Assembly (NCBI RefSeq): GCF_014650035.1
Contig: NZ_BMUE01000019.1
Location: forward strand, 62,001-126,000
DNA length: 64,000 nucleotides
Reading direction: 5' to 3'
Source of the DNA: Streptomyces lucensis JCM 4490
GTDB taxonomy: Bacteria > Actinomycetota > Actinomycetes > Streptomycetales > Streptomycetaceae
This document shows positions 8,154 through 16,258 of the stretch, one piece after another. A program made the translations under genes and the position numbers. How positions within the stretch are numbered: the stretch's first letter is position 1; each line of letters opens with the position of its first letter. Under the pieces are notes generated by a model. The model did no database searches and was not told where the DNA came from. It worked only from the letters and a program-made list of their open reading frames with translations.

Positions 8154-9512
8154 TCAGCCCAGCGCCGACTTCACGGCGTCCGCCAGCCGGCCGGCGACGG
8201 AGCGGGCCTGCTCGATGTCAGCGGCCTCGACCATGACCCGCACCAGCGCCTCGGTGCCCGAGGGCCGCAGCAGCACCCGGCCCGTCCCGCCCAGCTCACG
8301 CTCGGCCTCGGCGACGGCGGTGGCCAGGTCGGCGGAGGTCTTCACCCGGGACTTGTCCACGTCCGGCACATTGATCAGCACCTGCGGCAGCCGCTCCATG
8401 ACGGACGCCAGCTCCCGCAGGGACCGCCCGGTCTGGGCGACCCGGGCCGCCAGCAGCAGGCCGGTCAGCGTGCCGTCACCGGTCGTCGCGTGGTCGAGGA
8501 CGATCACGTGCCCGGACTGCTCGCCGCCCAGGGCGTAGCCGTGCGCCTTCATCTCCTCCAGCACGTACCGGTCGCCGACGGCGGTCTGCACGAACCGGAT
8601 GCCCGCCCGCTCCATCGCCAGCTTGAAGCCGAGGTTGGACATCACGGTCGCGACGACCGTGTCGGCCCGCAGCTCGGAGCGCTCCCGCATCGCCAGCGCG
8701 AGCACGGCGAGGATCTGGTCGCCGTCGACCTCCTCGCCGGTGTGGTCCACGGCCAGGCACCGGTCGGCGTCGCCGTCGTGCGCGATGCCGAGGTGCGCAC
8801 CGTGCTCGACGACGGCGGCCTTCAGCTTGCCCAGGTGGGTCGAGCCGCACCCGTCGTTGATGTTGAGCCCGTCCGGCTCGGCGCCGATCGTGACGACCTC
8901 GGCGCCCGCGCGGGAGAACGCCTGCGGCGAGACGCCCGAGGCCGCGCCGTGCGCCTCGTCCAGGACGATCCGCAGTCCGTCGAGCCGGTTGGGCAGCACC
9001 GACAGGAGGTGGGCGATGTACTGCTCGGCGCCCTCGTCGTACGGCCGCACGCGGCCGACCCCGGCACCCGTCGGCCGCTCCCAGGGCTCGCCGTGACGGT
9101 GCGACTCGTAGACCGCCTCGATCCGGTCCTCCAGCTCGTCGGCGAGTTTGTGCCCGCCGCGGGCGAAGAACTTGATGCCGTTGTCCGGCATGGCGTTGTG
9201 ACTGGCGGAGAGCATCACGCCGAGGTCGGCGCCGAGCGCGCCGGTGAGGTGGGCGACGGCCGGGGTGGGCAGCACGCCGACGCTGAGCACGTCCACGCCC
9301 GCGCTGGCGAGGCCCGCGACCACGGCGGCCTCCAGGAACTCCCCGGACGCGCGTGGGTCCCGTCCGACCACCGCCGTCGGCTTGTGGCCCTCGAAGGTGC
9401 CCGACTCGGCCAGCACGTGCGCCGCGGCGACGGAGAGGCCGAGGGCCATCTCGGCCGTCAGATCCGCGTTGGCGACACCGCGCACGCCGTCCGTGCCGAA
9501 GAGTCGTCCCAC
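8154..9512 (-). CDS. glmM: Phosphoglucosamine mutase
   Basis: Interconverts glucosamine-6-phosphate and glucosamine-1-phosphate, the step after GlmS. The start is GTG at 9512 (MGRLFGTDGVRGVAN) with AGGAGGACAA just upstream. Diagnostic sites are the phosphoserine loop 'MLSASHNAMPDNGIKFF' near residue 103, the metal loop 'DGDADRC' near 245, the sugar loop 'GGEQSGH' near 330 and the phosphate-binding 'RPSGTEALVRVM' near 418. Length 452 is normal. It lies downstream of rplM-rpsI on the same strand, but a strong hairpin at 9621-9662 separates them, so glmM probably has its own promoter. Confidence 0.97.
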   Translation of the reverse strand: MGRLFGTDGVRGVANADLTAEMALGLSVAAAHVLAESGTFEGHKPTAVVGRDPRASGEFLEAAVVAGLASAGVDVLSVGVLPTPAVAHLTGALGADLGVMLSASHNAMPDNGIKFFARGGHKLADELEDRIEAVYESHRHGEPWERPTGAGVGRVRPYDEGAEQYIAHLLSVLPNRLDGLRIVLDEAHGAASGVSPQAFSRAGAEVVTIGAEPDGLNINDGCGSTHLGKLKAAVVEHGAHLGIAHDGDADRCLAVDHTGEEVDGDQILAVLALAMRERSELRADTVVATVMSNLGFKLAMERAGIRFVQTAVGDRYVLEEMKAHGYALGGEQSGHVIVLDHATTGDGTLTGLLLAARVAQTGRSLRELASVMERLPQVLINVPDVDKSRVKTSADLATAVAEAERELGGTGRVLLRPSGTEALVRVMVEAADIEQARSVAGRLADAVKSALG

Positions 9513-9620
9513 TTGTCCTCCTGAGGAGCTGTCAGTTGCGATGGCGGTCGCCGCCTGAACATCCCATCACACTAGCCTTTGAGCGTCTTGTGCCGTTATA
9601 CGCCCTTGGGCTGGGATAGA

Positions 9621-9662
9621 CGAACGCCCCGGCAGCACAGTGGCGTGCCGCCGGGGCGTTCG
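9621..9662 (-). terminator. Terminator of the rplM-rpsI operon
   Basis: Eighteen-base arms (9621-9638 and 9645-9662, starting CGAACGCCCCGGC and ending GCCGGGGCGTTCG) pair with one mismatch around the loop AGTGGC. It sits 22 bases past the rpsI stop. No strong T run follows on the minus strand. Confidence 0.8.
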
Positions 9663-9684
9663 GAGTACGAGCAGGCAGCTGTGA

Positions 9685-10197
9685 TTAGCGCTTGCTGTAC
9701 TGCGGAGCCTTGCGGGCCTTCTTCAGACCGGCCTTCTTGCGCTCGACCGCACGGTCGTCGCGCTTGAGGAAGCCGGCCTTCTTCAGCGGGCCGCGGTTGT
9801 TGTCGACGTCGGCCTCGTTCAGCGCACGGGCGACACCGAGACGGAGCGCACCGGCCTGACCGGAGACACCGCCACCCGCGATGCGGGCGATGACGTCGTA
9901 ACGGCCCTCGAGCTCGAGCACCTTGAAGGGCTCGTTGACTTCCTGCTGGTGCACCTTGTTCGGGAAGTAGTCCTCGAGGGTGCGACCGTTGATCTTCCAC
10001 TTGCCGGTGCCCGGGACGATCCGGACGCGGGCGATGGCGTTCTTGCGGCGGCCCAGGCCGGCGGCCGGCTGGGGCTCGCCGAAGCGGGAGGCCATGGACT
10101 CCGAGGTGTACTCGCCCTCGACGGGGACCTCGGACTCGGTGGTGTAGCTGTCGATGTCAAGCTCTTCGAGCGGCTGCTCGGCAGTGGTCTCGGCCAC
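9685..10197 (-). CDS. rpsI: 30S ribosomal protein S9
   Basis: Small-subunit protein whose C-terminal tail reaches the decoding region and contacts P-site tRNA; the visible 'KKARKAPQYSKR' is that tail. The core starts near residue 48 with 'GRRKNAIARVRIVPG' and includes 'GGGVSGQAGALRLGVARAL'. The first 45 residues are an acidic extension (AETTAEQPLEELDID and on) seen in actinobacterial S9 but not in E. coli S9. The start is GTG at 10197 with GAGGAGA upstream. It follows rplM by 42 bases in the conserved L13-S9 pair, and the hairpin at 9621-9662 ends the unit. Confidence 0.98.
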   Translation of the reverse strand: MAETTAEQPLEELDIDSYTTESEVPVEGEYTSESMASRFGEPQPAAGLGRRKNAIARVRIVPGTGKWKINGRTLEDYFPNKVHQQEVNEPFKVLELEGRYDVIARIAGGGVSGQAGALRLGVARALNEADVDNNRGPLKKAGFLKRDDRAVERKKAGLKKARKAPQYSKR

Positions 10198-10239
10198 GAT
10201 TCTCCTCAGATTCTCTTCAGTCTTAGGGGGTGGCCGGAC

Positions 10240-10683
10240 TTACTGCGCGACCTGGGTGATCTCGAACGGCACCGGCTGCTGGGCAGCGTGCGGGTGCTGG
10301 TCACCCTTGTAGACCTTCAGCTTCGAGAGCATCTGACGGCCCAGGGAGTTCTTGGGGAGCATGCCCTTGACGGCCTTCTCGATGGCCTTCTCCGGGTTCT
10401 TGTCCAGCAGCTCGTCGTAGCGCACGGAGCGCAGACCGCCCGGGTAGCCCGAGTGGCGGTACGCCATCTTCTGGGTGCGCTTGTTGCCGGAGAGGTGCAC
10501 CTTGTCGGCGTTGATGACGATGACGAAGTCACCAGCGTCGACGTGCGGCGCGTAGATCGGCTTGTGCTTGCCCCGGAGGAGGGTCGCTGCGGTAGTGGCG
10601 AGACGGCCCAGGACGACGTCCTGAGCGTCGATGACGTGCCACTGGCGCGTCACATCGCCGGGCTTGGGGCTGTACGTACGCAC
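10240..10683 (-). CDS. rplM: 50S ribosomal protein L13
   Basis: Early-assembly large-subunit protein bound to 23S rRNA. Visible family segments are 'RQWHVIDAQDVVLGRLATTAA', 'LRGKHKPIYAPHVDAGDFVIVINA', 'YRHSGYPGGLRS' and 'KGMLPKNSLGRQMLSKLKVY'. Length 147 is usual. The start is GTG at 10683 with a GAAGG site about ten bases upstream. It is first in the rplM-rpsI operon. The 298-base region upstream, shared with the divergent gene at 10982, must hold its promoter, but I could not pick one with confidence. Confidence 0.98.
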   Translation of the reverse strand: MRTYSPKPGDVTRQWHVIDAQDVVLGRLATTAATLLRGKHKPIYAPHVDAGDFVIVINADKVHLSGNKRTQKMAYRHSGYPGGLRSVRYDELLDKNPEKAIEKAVKGMLPKNSLGRQMLSKLKVYKGDQHPHAAQQPVPFEITQVAQ

Positions 10684-10968
10684 GGTTCGTAGCCTTCGCT
10701 TCGAGTGAATGGTCCTGAACAGGTCACCGAAACGATCACGACAGCCCTGACCGCACAGCGGTGACGCAAACCGCGTGCTGGTCGCTGGTCATCGGCCCGG
10801 TGGACCGGTGTAAGGGCCCGTCCCGTGAGAATGAGCAAGCCAATACACAACGAAGAAGCAGGTTACCTGGGCGCCCCCGGACGGGTCAAAACGAGGCCCT
10901 TCCCCCTCATGTCGCGGGACAAACGAGGCATGAGGGCAACGGCGCTCCTGCACCCCGCGCCCCCCGTC

Positions 10969-10974
10969 TAAGAT
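10969..10974 (+). promoter_or_regulatory. -10 box, probable leaderless start
   Basis: TAAGAT ends seven bases before the ATG at 10982 and there is no Shine-Dalgarno sequence, so transcription should start about at the start codon. No convincing -35 was found. Confidence 0.45.
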
Positions 10975-10981
10975 GCGCCCC

Positions 10982-11866
10982 ATGAGTTACGGGCAGGGGG
11001 GACCCCAGTCTCAGTGGGATCCCTGGAAACCTAATTCCCAGCAGCCGTGGAGCAGCGGGGGCGATGACGGGACTCCGGACTGGGCCGCGCTCGCGGAGGC
11101 CTCGGAGACCCGCACCAAGCGCCGCAAGCTGCTCTTCATCGGCGGTGGCGCACTCGCCACGGTCGCGGTCGGCACGGCCGTCGCGATGGCCGTCGTCTCC
11201 GCGAACGGCGGCGACGACCCGCAGGCCGGTCCCAGCAACCTGCCCGCCAGCGCCTCCGTGCCCGGTTCGGGCAGCGCGGAGCCGTCCTTCGAGCCGACCA
11301 GCGCCCCGCCGCCGCTGGACCCGAAGGACTTCATATCCAGCGCCAAGAAGGACACCGCCCCGCTCAGCCCCGTCACCCTGTTCCCGGGCACGCGGCTGAC
11401 CATGGGCGACACGGTGTACAGGAAGGGCGCCACGGCCGACACCACGAACTGCGCCTCGGCCGTCGGCGGCAACCTGCCGAAGGTCCTCACGGCCAACGGC
11501 TGCACCCGCCTGATCCGCGCCAGCTACGCGAAGGACGGGATCGCGGTCACCGTCGGCGTCGCCGTCTTCGACACCGAGGCCCAGGCCACCAAGGCCAGGA
11601 CCGAGGCCGGCAGCAAGAAGAGCCTGGTGCACTCCTTGCCCGGCAAGGGCATCAAGAACTTCTGCGACGCCGCGATCTGCCGCACCACGACCAACGCGTA
11701 CGGCCGCTACGCCTACTTCACGATCAGCGGCTTCACCAACGGCAAGAACGTCACCACCAAGGACACCAAGGTCTTCGGCGCCGGTGACGACCTGGCCCAG
11801 TTCGCCTTCAACCAGATCCACCGCCGCGGTGAGGCCCAGGCCTCCGCGGCGGCGAACCACCAGTAG
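10982..11866 (+). CDS. Membrane-anchored extracytoplasmic protein of unknown function
   Basis: A 294-residue protein with a Gln/Trp/Gly-rich N-terminus (SYGQGGPQSQWDPWK) and the charged stop-transfer motif RTKRRKLL. One membrane helix spans about residues 52-75. A Ser/Pro linker follows, then an outside domain with four spaced Cys that could form disulfides (TTNCAS, NGCTRL, FCDA, ICRT). I know it only as a conserved Streptomyces hypothetical next to truA. The ATG at 10982 is preferred to 10973 because of the upstream TAAGAT box. Its stop lies one base from the convergent truA stop. Confidence 0.65.
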   Translation: MSYGQGGPQSQWDPWKPNSQQPWSSGGDDGTPDWAALAEASETRTKRRKLLFIGGGALATVAVGTAVAMAVVSANGGDDPQAGPSNLPASASVPGSGSAEPSFEPTSAPPPLDPKDFISSAKKDTAPLSPVTLFPGTRLTMGDTVYRKGATADTTNCASAVGGNLPKVLTANGCTRLIRASYAKDGIAVTVGVAVFDTEAQATKARTEAGSKKSLVHSLPGKGIKNFCDAAICRTTTNAYGRYAYFTISGFTNGKNVTTKDTKVFGAGDDLAQFAFNQIHRRGEAQASAAANHQ

Positions 11867-11867
11867 G

Positions 11868-12722
11868 TCAGCAGCACCCCGCCGAGGGGAGCGAGCGCTT
11901 GTTCCGCGCCTCCCTGCTGCGCGCGGCGAGCAGCTCGTCGGCGGGGTAGCCGACCTCCTCCAGGGTCAGCCCGTGCGGCCGTACGACGTGCACGGCGGAG
12001 TCCCGGACCCCGGCGGCCAGCACCTTCCCGGGCCACTCGGGCCCCCGGTGCCCGTCCCCGACGAACAGCAGCGCGCCGATCAGCGAGCGCACCATGTTGT
12101 GGCAGAAGGCGTCCGCCCGGACCGTCGCGGTGATGACCCCGTCCGCGCCCTTGACCAGGCTCAGCTCCTGGAGCGTGCGGATCGTGGTGGCGCCCTCGCG
12201 GCGCTTGCAGTAGGCGGCGAAGTCGTGCTCGCCGAGCAGCGCCCGCGCGGCCTCGTTCATGGCGTCGACGTCGAGCGGCCAGTCGTGCCACAGCACGTGG
12301 CCGCGCAGCAGCGGGTCCACGCCTCCGGGGTTGTCGGTGACCCGGTACGCGTAGCGCCGCCAGACCGCCGAGAAGCGGGCGTTGAAGCCGCTGGGCGCCT
12401 CCCTGAGCGCCCACACCCTGACGTCCCTGGGCAGCCGGCCGGCGAGCCGCTTGAGCAGCTTCTGGTGGTGCTCGCGCCAGACCGCCTCCGGCAGGTCGAC
12501 GTGGGCCACCTGCCCGCGCGCGTGCACCCCGGCGTCGGTGCGGCCGGCGACCGTCAGCTCGTACGTCTCCCGGGACCTCGTGACGGTCCGCAGCGCGTCC
12601 TCGATCTCCCCCTGCACGGTCCGCCTGCCGCCGGCCTGCTTGGCCCAGCCGTGGAAAGCGGTGCCGTCGTAGGACAGGTCGAGGCGGACACGGACGCAGC
12701 CGGGCTGTACTTCATCGCTCAC
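11868..12722 (-). CDS. truA: tRNA pseudouridine(38-40) synthase
   Basis: Isomerises uridines 38-40 in the anticodon arm of many tRNAs. The catalytic Asp lies in 'VAGRTDAGVHARGQVAH' near residue 61. Also present are 'LDLSYDGTAFHGW' at the N-terminus, 'FNARFSAVWRRYAYRV' and 'RADAFCHNMVRSLIGALL'. The start is GTG at 12722; length 284 is typical for the phylum. It is the distal gene of the alpha operon after rplQ, with a hairpin in the 72-base gap. The stop faces that of the plus-strand neighbour with one base between. Confidence 0.95.
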   Translation of the reverse strand: MSDEVQPGCVRVRLDLSYDGTAFHGWAKQAGGRRTVQGEIEDALRTVTRSRETYELTVAGRTDAGVHARGQVAHVDLPEAVWREHHQKLLKRLAGRLPRDVRVWALREAPSGFNARFSAVWRRYAYRVTDNPGGVDPLLRGHVLWHDWPLDVDAMNEAARALLGEHDFAAYCKRREGATTIRTLQELSLVKGADGVITATVRADAFCHNMVRSLIGALLFVGDGHRGPEWPGKVLAAGVRDSAVHVVRPHGLTLEEVGYPADELLAARSREARNKRSLPSAGCC

Positions 12723-12747
12723 GTGGAAATCCTCTCAGTACGCGAAA

Positions 12748-12776
12748 GCGGGCCCGCCCACAAGGGGCGGACCCGC
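12748..12776 (-). terminator. Hairpin between rplQ and truA
   Basis: GCGGGCCCGCCC (12748-12759) pairs with GGGCGGACCCGC (12765-12776) with one mismatch. It lies 19 bases past the rplQ stop and may end or weaken transcription into truA. Confidence 0.6.
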
Positions 12777-12794
12777 TCAGCGCGAGGGCGTGCC

Positions 12795-13295
12795 TCAGGC
12801 GTCCTTGGACTCCTCGGCAGCGGCCTCCTCGGCCGGAGCCTCGGTGGCCTCGGTCTCCTGCGCCTTGGCCTCGTCGGCCTCCTTGACCGCACGCTTGGTG
12901 GCGGCCTCGGCCTCACCCACGGCGTTCTGCTGCACCGTCAGCGCCTCGACCAGCTCGATGACGGCCATGGGCGCGTTGTCGCCACGGCGGTTACCGATCT
13001 TGGTGATGCGGGTGTAGCCACCGGGACGGTTCTCGTACCGCGGGCCGATCTCGGTGAAGAGCGTGTGGACGATGCCCTTGTCCGTGATGACCTGGAGCAC
13101 CTGGCGGCGGTTGTGAAGGTCGCCCTTCTTCGCCTTGGTGATCAGACGCTCGGCGTACGGGCGCAGGCGGCGGGCCTTCGCCTCGGTGGTGGTGATGCGG
13201 CCGTGCTCGAACAGCGACTTCGCGAGGTTCGCGAGGAGCAGCTTCTCGTGCGCGGCGCTGCCGCCCAGACGGGCACCCTTGGTGGGCTTCGGCAT
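12795..13295 (-). CDS. rplQ: 50S ribosomal protein L17
   Basis: Large-subunit protein near the exit of the peptide tunnel. The core begins MPKPTKGARLGGSAAHEKLL and contains 'LFEHGRITTTEAKARRLRPYAERLIT', the L17 signature, ending near residue 120. The remaining 45 residues form an acidic Ala/Glu-rich tail (EATEAPAEEAAAEESKDA) that is typical of streptomycetes and absent from E. coli L17. The ATG at 13295 has AGGAGAAGAACC upstream. It lies after rpoA in the alpha operon, with two hairpins in the 188-base gap. Confidence 0.98.
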   Translation of the reverse strand: MPKPTKGARLGGSAAHEKLLLANLAKSLFEHGRITTTEAKARRLRPYAERLITKAKKGDLHNRRQVLQVITDKGIVHTLFTEIGPRYENRPGGYTRITKIGNRRGDNAPMAVIELVEALTVQQNAVGEAEAATKRAVKEADEAKAQETEATEAPAEEAAAEESKDA

Positions 13296-13374
13296 GGTTC
13301 TTCTCCTGTGTGTCTGCTCCGGCCGTATCAGGTACCGGAGTCAGTATCCGAGCAGACGGTCGTCTGTCGAAGAT

Positions 13375-13397
13375 CCGGGCGCCTTTCAGGCGCCCGG
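13375..13397 (-). terminator. Hairpin between rpoA and rplQ
   Basis: CCGGGCGCC and GGCGCCCGG (perfect, 9 bp) surround the loop TTTCA. It lies 87 bases past the rpoA stop and immediately before the dispersed-repeat-like segment. It may attenuate or process the rpoA-rplQ transcript. Confidence 0.5.
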
Positions 13398-13400
13398 AGG

Positions 13401-13465
13401 GCCCGCGCCCCTGGGGGCGCGGGGAACTGCGCGACCGGCCACGACCGGCCCGCAGCCGCAGTACG
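13401..13465. repeat. Streptomyces-type dispersed intergenic repeat (candidate)
   Basis: The segment opens with a hairpin (CCCGCGCCC, loop CTGG, GGGCGCGGG), continues with GGGGAACTGCGCGACCGGCC and runs to GCCCGCAGCCG. I recall very similar 'GGGGCGCGGGGAACTGCGCGA...CCCGCAG' strings recurring in intergenic sites of many Streptomyces genomes. That is memory, not a search. There is only this copy in the window. Confidence 0.5.
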
Positions 13466-13483
13466 GCCCTCCTCGCGGAGCGC

Positions 13484-14506
13484 TCAGTACTGCTCGGTCT
13501 CCACGAAACCGGCGTCCGCGTCGTCGTCGGCACCGAACGCGTCGGCCGCGGCGGTCGGGTCGAATCCGGGCGGGCTGTCCTTCAGGGCCAGGCCCATGCC
13601 GGCCAGCTTCGCCTTGACCTCGTCGATGGACTTCGCACCGAAGTTGCGGATGTCCAGGAGGTCGGCCTCGGAGCGGGCGACGAGCTCACCCACGGAGTGG
13701 ATGCCCTCACGCTTGAGGCAGTTGTAGGAGCGGACCGTGAGCTCCAGCTCCTCGATCGGCAGCGCGAGGTCGGCGGCCAGGGCGGCGTCCGTGGGGGACG
13801 GGCCCATGTCGATGCCCTCGGCGTCGATGTTCAGCTCGCGGGCGAGACCGAACAGCTCGACCAGCGTCTTGCCGGCGGAGGCCATGGCGTCACGCGGACG
13901 CATCGCCTGCTTGGTCTCGACGTCGACGATCAGCTTGTCGAAGTCGGTGCGCTGCTCGACACGCGTGGCCTCGACCTTGTACGTGACCTTCAGCACCGGC
14001 GAGTAGATGGAGTCGACCGGGATACGGCCGATCTCCTGGCCCAGCTGCTTGTTCTGCACGGCGGAGACGTAGCCGCGGCCGCGCTCGACGGTCAGCTCCA
14101 TCTCCAGCTTGCCCTTGCCGTTGAGCGTGGCGAGGACCAGGTCGGGGTTGTGCACCTCGACACCGGCCGGGGGCGCGATGTCGGCGGCGGTGACCAGACC
14201 CGGGCCCTGCTTGCGCAGGTACATCACGACCGGCTCGTCGTGCTCCGAGGAGACGACCAGCTGCTTGATGTTGAGGATCAGGTCGGTGACGTCCTCCTTG
14301 ACGCCCGGCACGGTGGTGAACTCGTGCAGCACGCCGTCGATGCGGATGCTGGTGACAGCGGCACCCGGGATCGAGGACAGGAGGGTACGGCGCAGGGAGT
14401 TGCCGAGGGTGTAGCCGAAGCCCGGCTCCAGCGGCTCGATCACGAACCGGGAGCGGAACTCGTCGACGACCTCTTCGGTCAACGAGGGACGCTGAGCGAT
14501 CAGCAT
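13484..14506 (-). CDS. rpoA: RNA polymerase alpha subunit
   Basis: Dimerises to seed assembly of RNA polymerase. The N-terminal domain runs from MLIAQRPSLTEEV to about residue 235 (EPLEPGFGYTLGNSLRRTLL is the dimer interface). The C-terminal DNA-binding domain lies at about 255-320 and carries 'LTVRSYNCLKREGIHSVGEL' and 'LDIRNFGAKSIDEVKAKL'. A 20-residue acidic end follows. Length 340 matches Streptomyces. The ATG at 14506 has GAAGGATC upstream. It follows rpsK after 153 bases containing a hairpin, so it may have its own promoter. Confidence 0.99.
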   Translation of the reverse strand: MLIAQRPSLTEEVVDEFRSRFVIEPLEPGFGYTLGNSLRRTLLSSIPGAAVTSIRIDGVLHEFTTVPGVKEDVTDLILNIKQLVVSSEHDEPVVMYLRKQGPGLVTAADIAPPAGVEVHNPDLVLATLNGKGKLEMELTVERGRGYVSAVQNKQLGQEIGRIPVDSIYSPVLKVTYKVEATRVEQRTDFDKLIVDVETKQAMRPRDAMASAGKTLVELFGLARELNIDAEGIDMGPSPTDAALAADLALPIEELELTVRSYNCLKREGIHSVGELVARSEADLLDIRNFGAKSIDEVKAKLAGMGLALKDSPPGFDPTAAADAFGADDDADAGFVETEQY

Positions 14507-14595
14507 GTGTGGATCAGATCCTTCATTCGTGGACGCCCGCTATTTGACGCCCGACGGAATCCGCGCCCGGGAAAAGCGCGGGTACTGCAAGGGTA

Positions 14596-14629
14596 CGGGC
14601 GGCACGGCCCGAAGGAGCCGTACCGCCCG
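14596..14629 (-). terminator. Hairpin between rpsK and rpoA
   Basis: CGGGCGGCACGGC (14596-14608) pairs with GCCGTACCGCCCG (14617-14629) with one mismatch and an 8-base loop. It begins 31 bases past the rpsK stop, suggesting partial termination before rpoA. Confidence 0.5.
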
Positions 14630-14659
14630 AAGTCCGGAGCCGGACGAAGCAGCCGTGCG

Positions 14660-15064
14660 TCAGACGCGGCGGCGCTTCGGGGGACGGCAGCCGTTGTGCG
14701 GGGTCGGGGTGACGTCCTGGATGGAGCCGACCTCGAGGCCCGTGGCCTGCAGGGAGCGGATCGCGGTCTCACGACCGGAACCCGGGCCCTTGACGAACAC
14801 GTCGACCTTGCGCATGCCGTGCTCCTGGGCGCGGCGGGCGGCCGACTCGGCGGCCATCTGCGCGGCGAACGGCGTGGACTTCCGGGAGCCCTTGAAGCCG
14901 ACGTGGCCGGCGGAGGCCCAGGAGATCACGTTGCCGGACGGGTCCGTGATGGAGACGATCGTGTTGTTGAACGTGCTCTTGATGTGCGCGTGGCCGTGAG
15001 CGACGTTCTTCTTTTCCTTGCGGCGCACCTTCTTGGCAGCGCCCTGACGTCCCTTGGGGGGCAT
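14660..15064 (-). CDS. rpsK: 30S ribosomal protein S11
   Basis: Platform protein of the small subunit that helps select correct codon-anticodon pairing. It begins MPPKGRQGAAKKVRRKEKKN and carries 'HIKSTFNNTIVSITDPSGN', 'KGPGSGRETAIRSLQATGL' and the terminal 'DVTPTPHNGCRPPKRRRV' of the family. Length 134 is as expected. The ATG at 15064 has GGGAGT upstream. It follows rpsM by 65 bases in the alpha operon. Confidence 0.99.
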   Translation of the reverse strand: MPPKGRQGAAKKVRRKEKKNVAHGHAHIKSTFNNTIVSITDPSGNVISWASAGHVGFKGSRKSTPFAAQMAAESAARRAQEHGMRKVDVFVKGPGSGRETAIRSLQATGLEVGSIQDVTPTPHNGCRPPKRRRV

Positions 15065-15129
15065 CTACTAACTCCTACGGGAGGTGGTCGGTCCTACAGC
15101 GAAGACCGTGGACAGGTGTCCGCTGCGGA

Positions 15130-15510
15130 CTACTTCTTGCCCGGCTTCTTCTTGCCGGCGATGGCGCGACGCGGGCCCTTGCGGGTACGGGCGTTGGTGC
15201 TGGTGCGCTGACCGCGGACGGGCAGACCGCGACGGTGACGGAGACCCTGGTAGCAGCCGATCTCGACCTTGCGGCGGATGTCGGCCTGGATCTCGCGACG
15301 GAGGTCACCCTCGGTCTTGATGTTGTTGTCGACGTACTCGCGGATCGCGACCAGCTGCTCTTCGGTCAGGTCACGGACGCGAGTGTTCGGGTCGATGCCG
15401 GTCTCGGCCAGCGTCTGCTGGGAGAGGGTCCGGCCGATGCCGAACACGTAGGTGAGGGCGACCTCCACGCGCTTTTCGCGCGGGATGTCAACACCGGAAA
15501 CGCGTGCCAT
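15130..15510 (-). CDS. rpsM: 30S ribosomal protein S13
   Basis: Head protein of the small subunit forming intersubunit bridges and contacting P-site tRNA. It begins MARVSGVDIPREKRVEVALT, has 'YVFGIGRTLSQQTL' and 'GCYQGLRHRRGLPVRGQRTS', and ends with the basic tail RKGPRRAIAGKKKPGKK. Length 126 is usual. The ATG at 15510 has a GGAGCC site. It is separated from rpmJ by 190 bases with no gene, where extra promoter activity could lie. Confidence 0.99.
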   Translation of the reverse strand: MARVSGVDIPREKRVEVALTYVFGIGRTLSQQTLAETGIDPNTRVRDLTEEQLVAIREYVDNNIKTEGDLRREIQADIRRKVEIGCYQGLRHRRGLPVRGQRTSTNARTRKGPRRAIAGKKKPGKK

Positions 15511-15700
15511 TCAATGGCTCCTGGTGAATCTTCGGAGGTCTTCCGCAGAACCGGCTCCCAGCTCGCCGTACCAGGTACGAACCGGGTCCCCGGCCTCCGA
15601 ACCGGGGGTGTCGAGCCCTGTACGGACTCGGGTCCTGCGTATGAACAAATTCAGCTTGCGTCGCGCGAATCTCTGCGATGGCAGAGGGATCGGTCGTGCG

Positions 15701-15814
15701 TCAGCCCTGGCGCTGCTTGTGGCGCGGGTTCTCGCAGATGACCATGACCCGACCGTGACGGCGGATCACCCTGCACTTGTCGCAGATCTTCTTGACGCTC
15801 GGCTTGACCTTCAT
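15701..15814 (-). CDS. rpmJ: 50S ribosomal protein L36 (zinc-ribbon form)
   Basis: A 37-residue protein, easily missed: MKVKPSVKKICDKCRVIRRH followed by GRVMVICENPRHKQRQG. Cys11, Cys14, Cys27 and His32 make the C+ zinc site of L36, which binds 23S rRNA late in assembly. The ATG at 15814 follows a GAGAACCTCACCCC leader. It lies between infA (60 bases upstream) and rpsM, its usual place in actinobacterial alpha operons. Zinc-free L36 paralogues, if present, would be elsewhere. Confidence 0.98.
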   Translation of the reverse strand: MKVKPSVKKICDKCRVIRRHGRVMVICENPRHKQRQG

Positions 15815-15874
15815 GGGGTGAGGTTCTCCGGGTCAGTGCCATCGCTCCGGGTGACCCCGGGGCGCGGGCAAGAT

Positions 15875-16096
15875 CTACTTGTACCGGTAGACGATCCGGC
15901 CACGCGTCAGGTCGTAAGGAGACAGCTCCACCACGACCCGGTCGTCAGGGAGGATGCGGATGTAGTGCATGCGCATCTTGCCGCTGATGTGTGCCAGGAC
16001 CTGGTGGCCGTTCTGGAGCTCGACCTTGAACATGGCGTTCGGCAGAGACTCGACGACAGTGCCCTCGATCTCGATGGCACCTTGCTTCTTGGCCAC
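15875..16096 (-). CDS. infA: Translation initiation factor IF-1
   Basis: Binds the A site of the 30S subunit during initiation. The 73-residue OB-fold reads MAKKQGAIEIEGTVVESLPN and ends DLTRGRIVYRYK. The start is GTG at 16096, with GAAGGGCGAAGC just upstream; the frame is open for 29 further codons that are not conserved. It lies between map and rpmJ. A GC hairpin (16136-16155) lies in the 162-base gap behind map, so infA may be expressed partly on its own. Confidence 0.99.
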   Translation of the reverse strand: MAKKQGAIEIEGTVVESLPNAMFKVELQNGHQVLAHISGKMRMHYIRILPDDRVVVELSPYDLTRGRIVYRYK

Positions 16097-16135
16097 GCTT
16101 CGCCCTTCGAATCGACTACCTTGATCGACTCCCTG

Positions 16136-16155
16136 ACCTGCCCCGGGGGGCAGGT
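16136..16155 (-). terminator. Short GC hairpin between map and infA
   Basis: ACCTGCCCC and GGGGCAGGT almost abut, so the real loop must open several pairs. It lies just upstream of infA and may act as an attenuator or processing site. Weak call. Confidence 0.3.
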
Positions 16156-16258
16156 GCGAGCGCATGCGGACATGCGGGTGCACGAGAGCCGACGAGTCAG
16201 TCTACGTCGGCGCACCCGGAAAGGCGAATCGAGGAAGTCTGCCCCAAGAGGGTGATCG

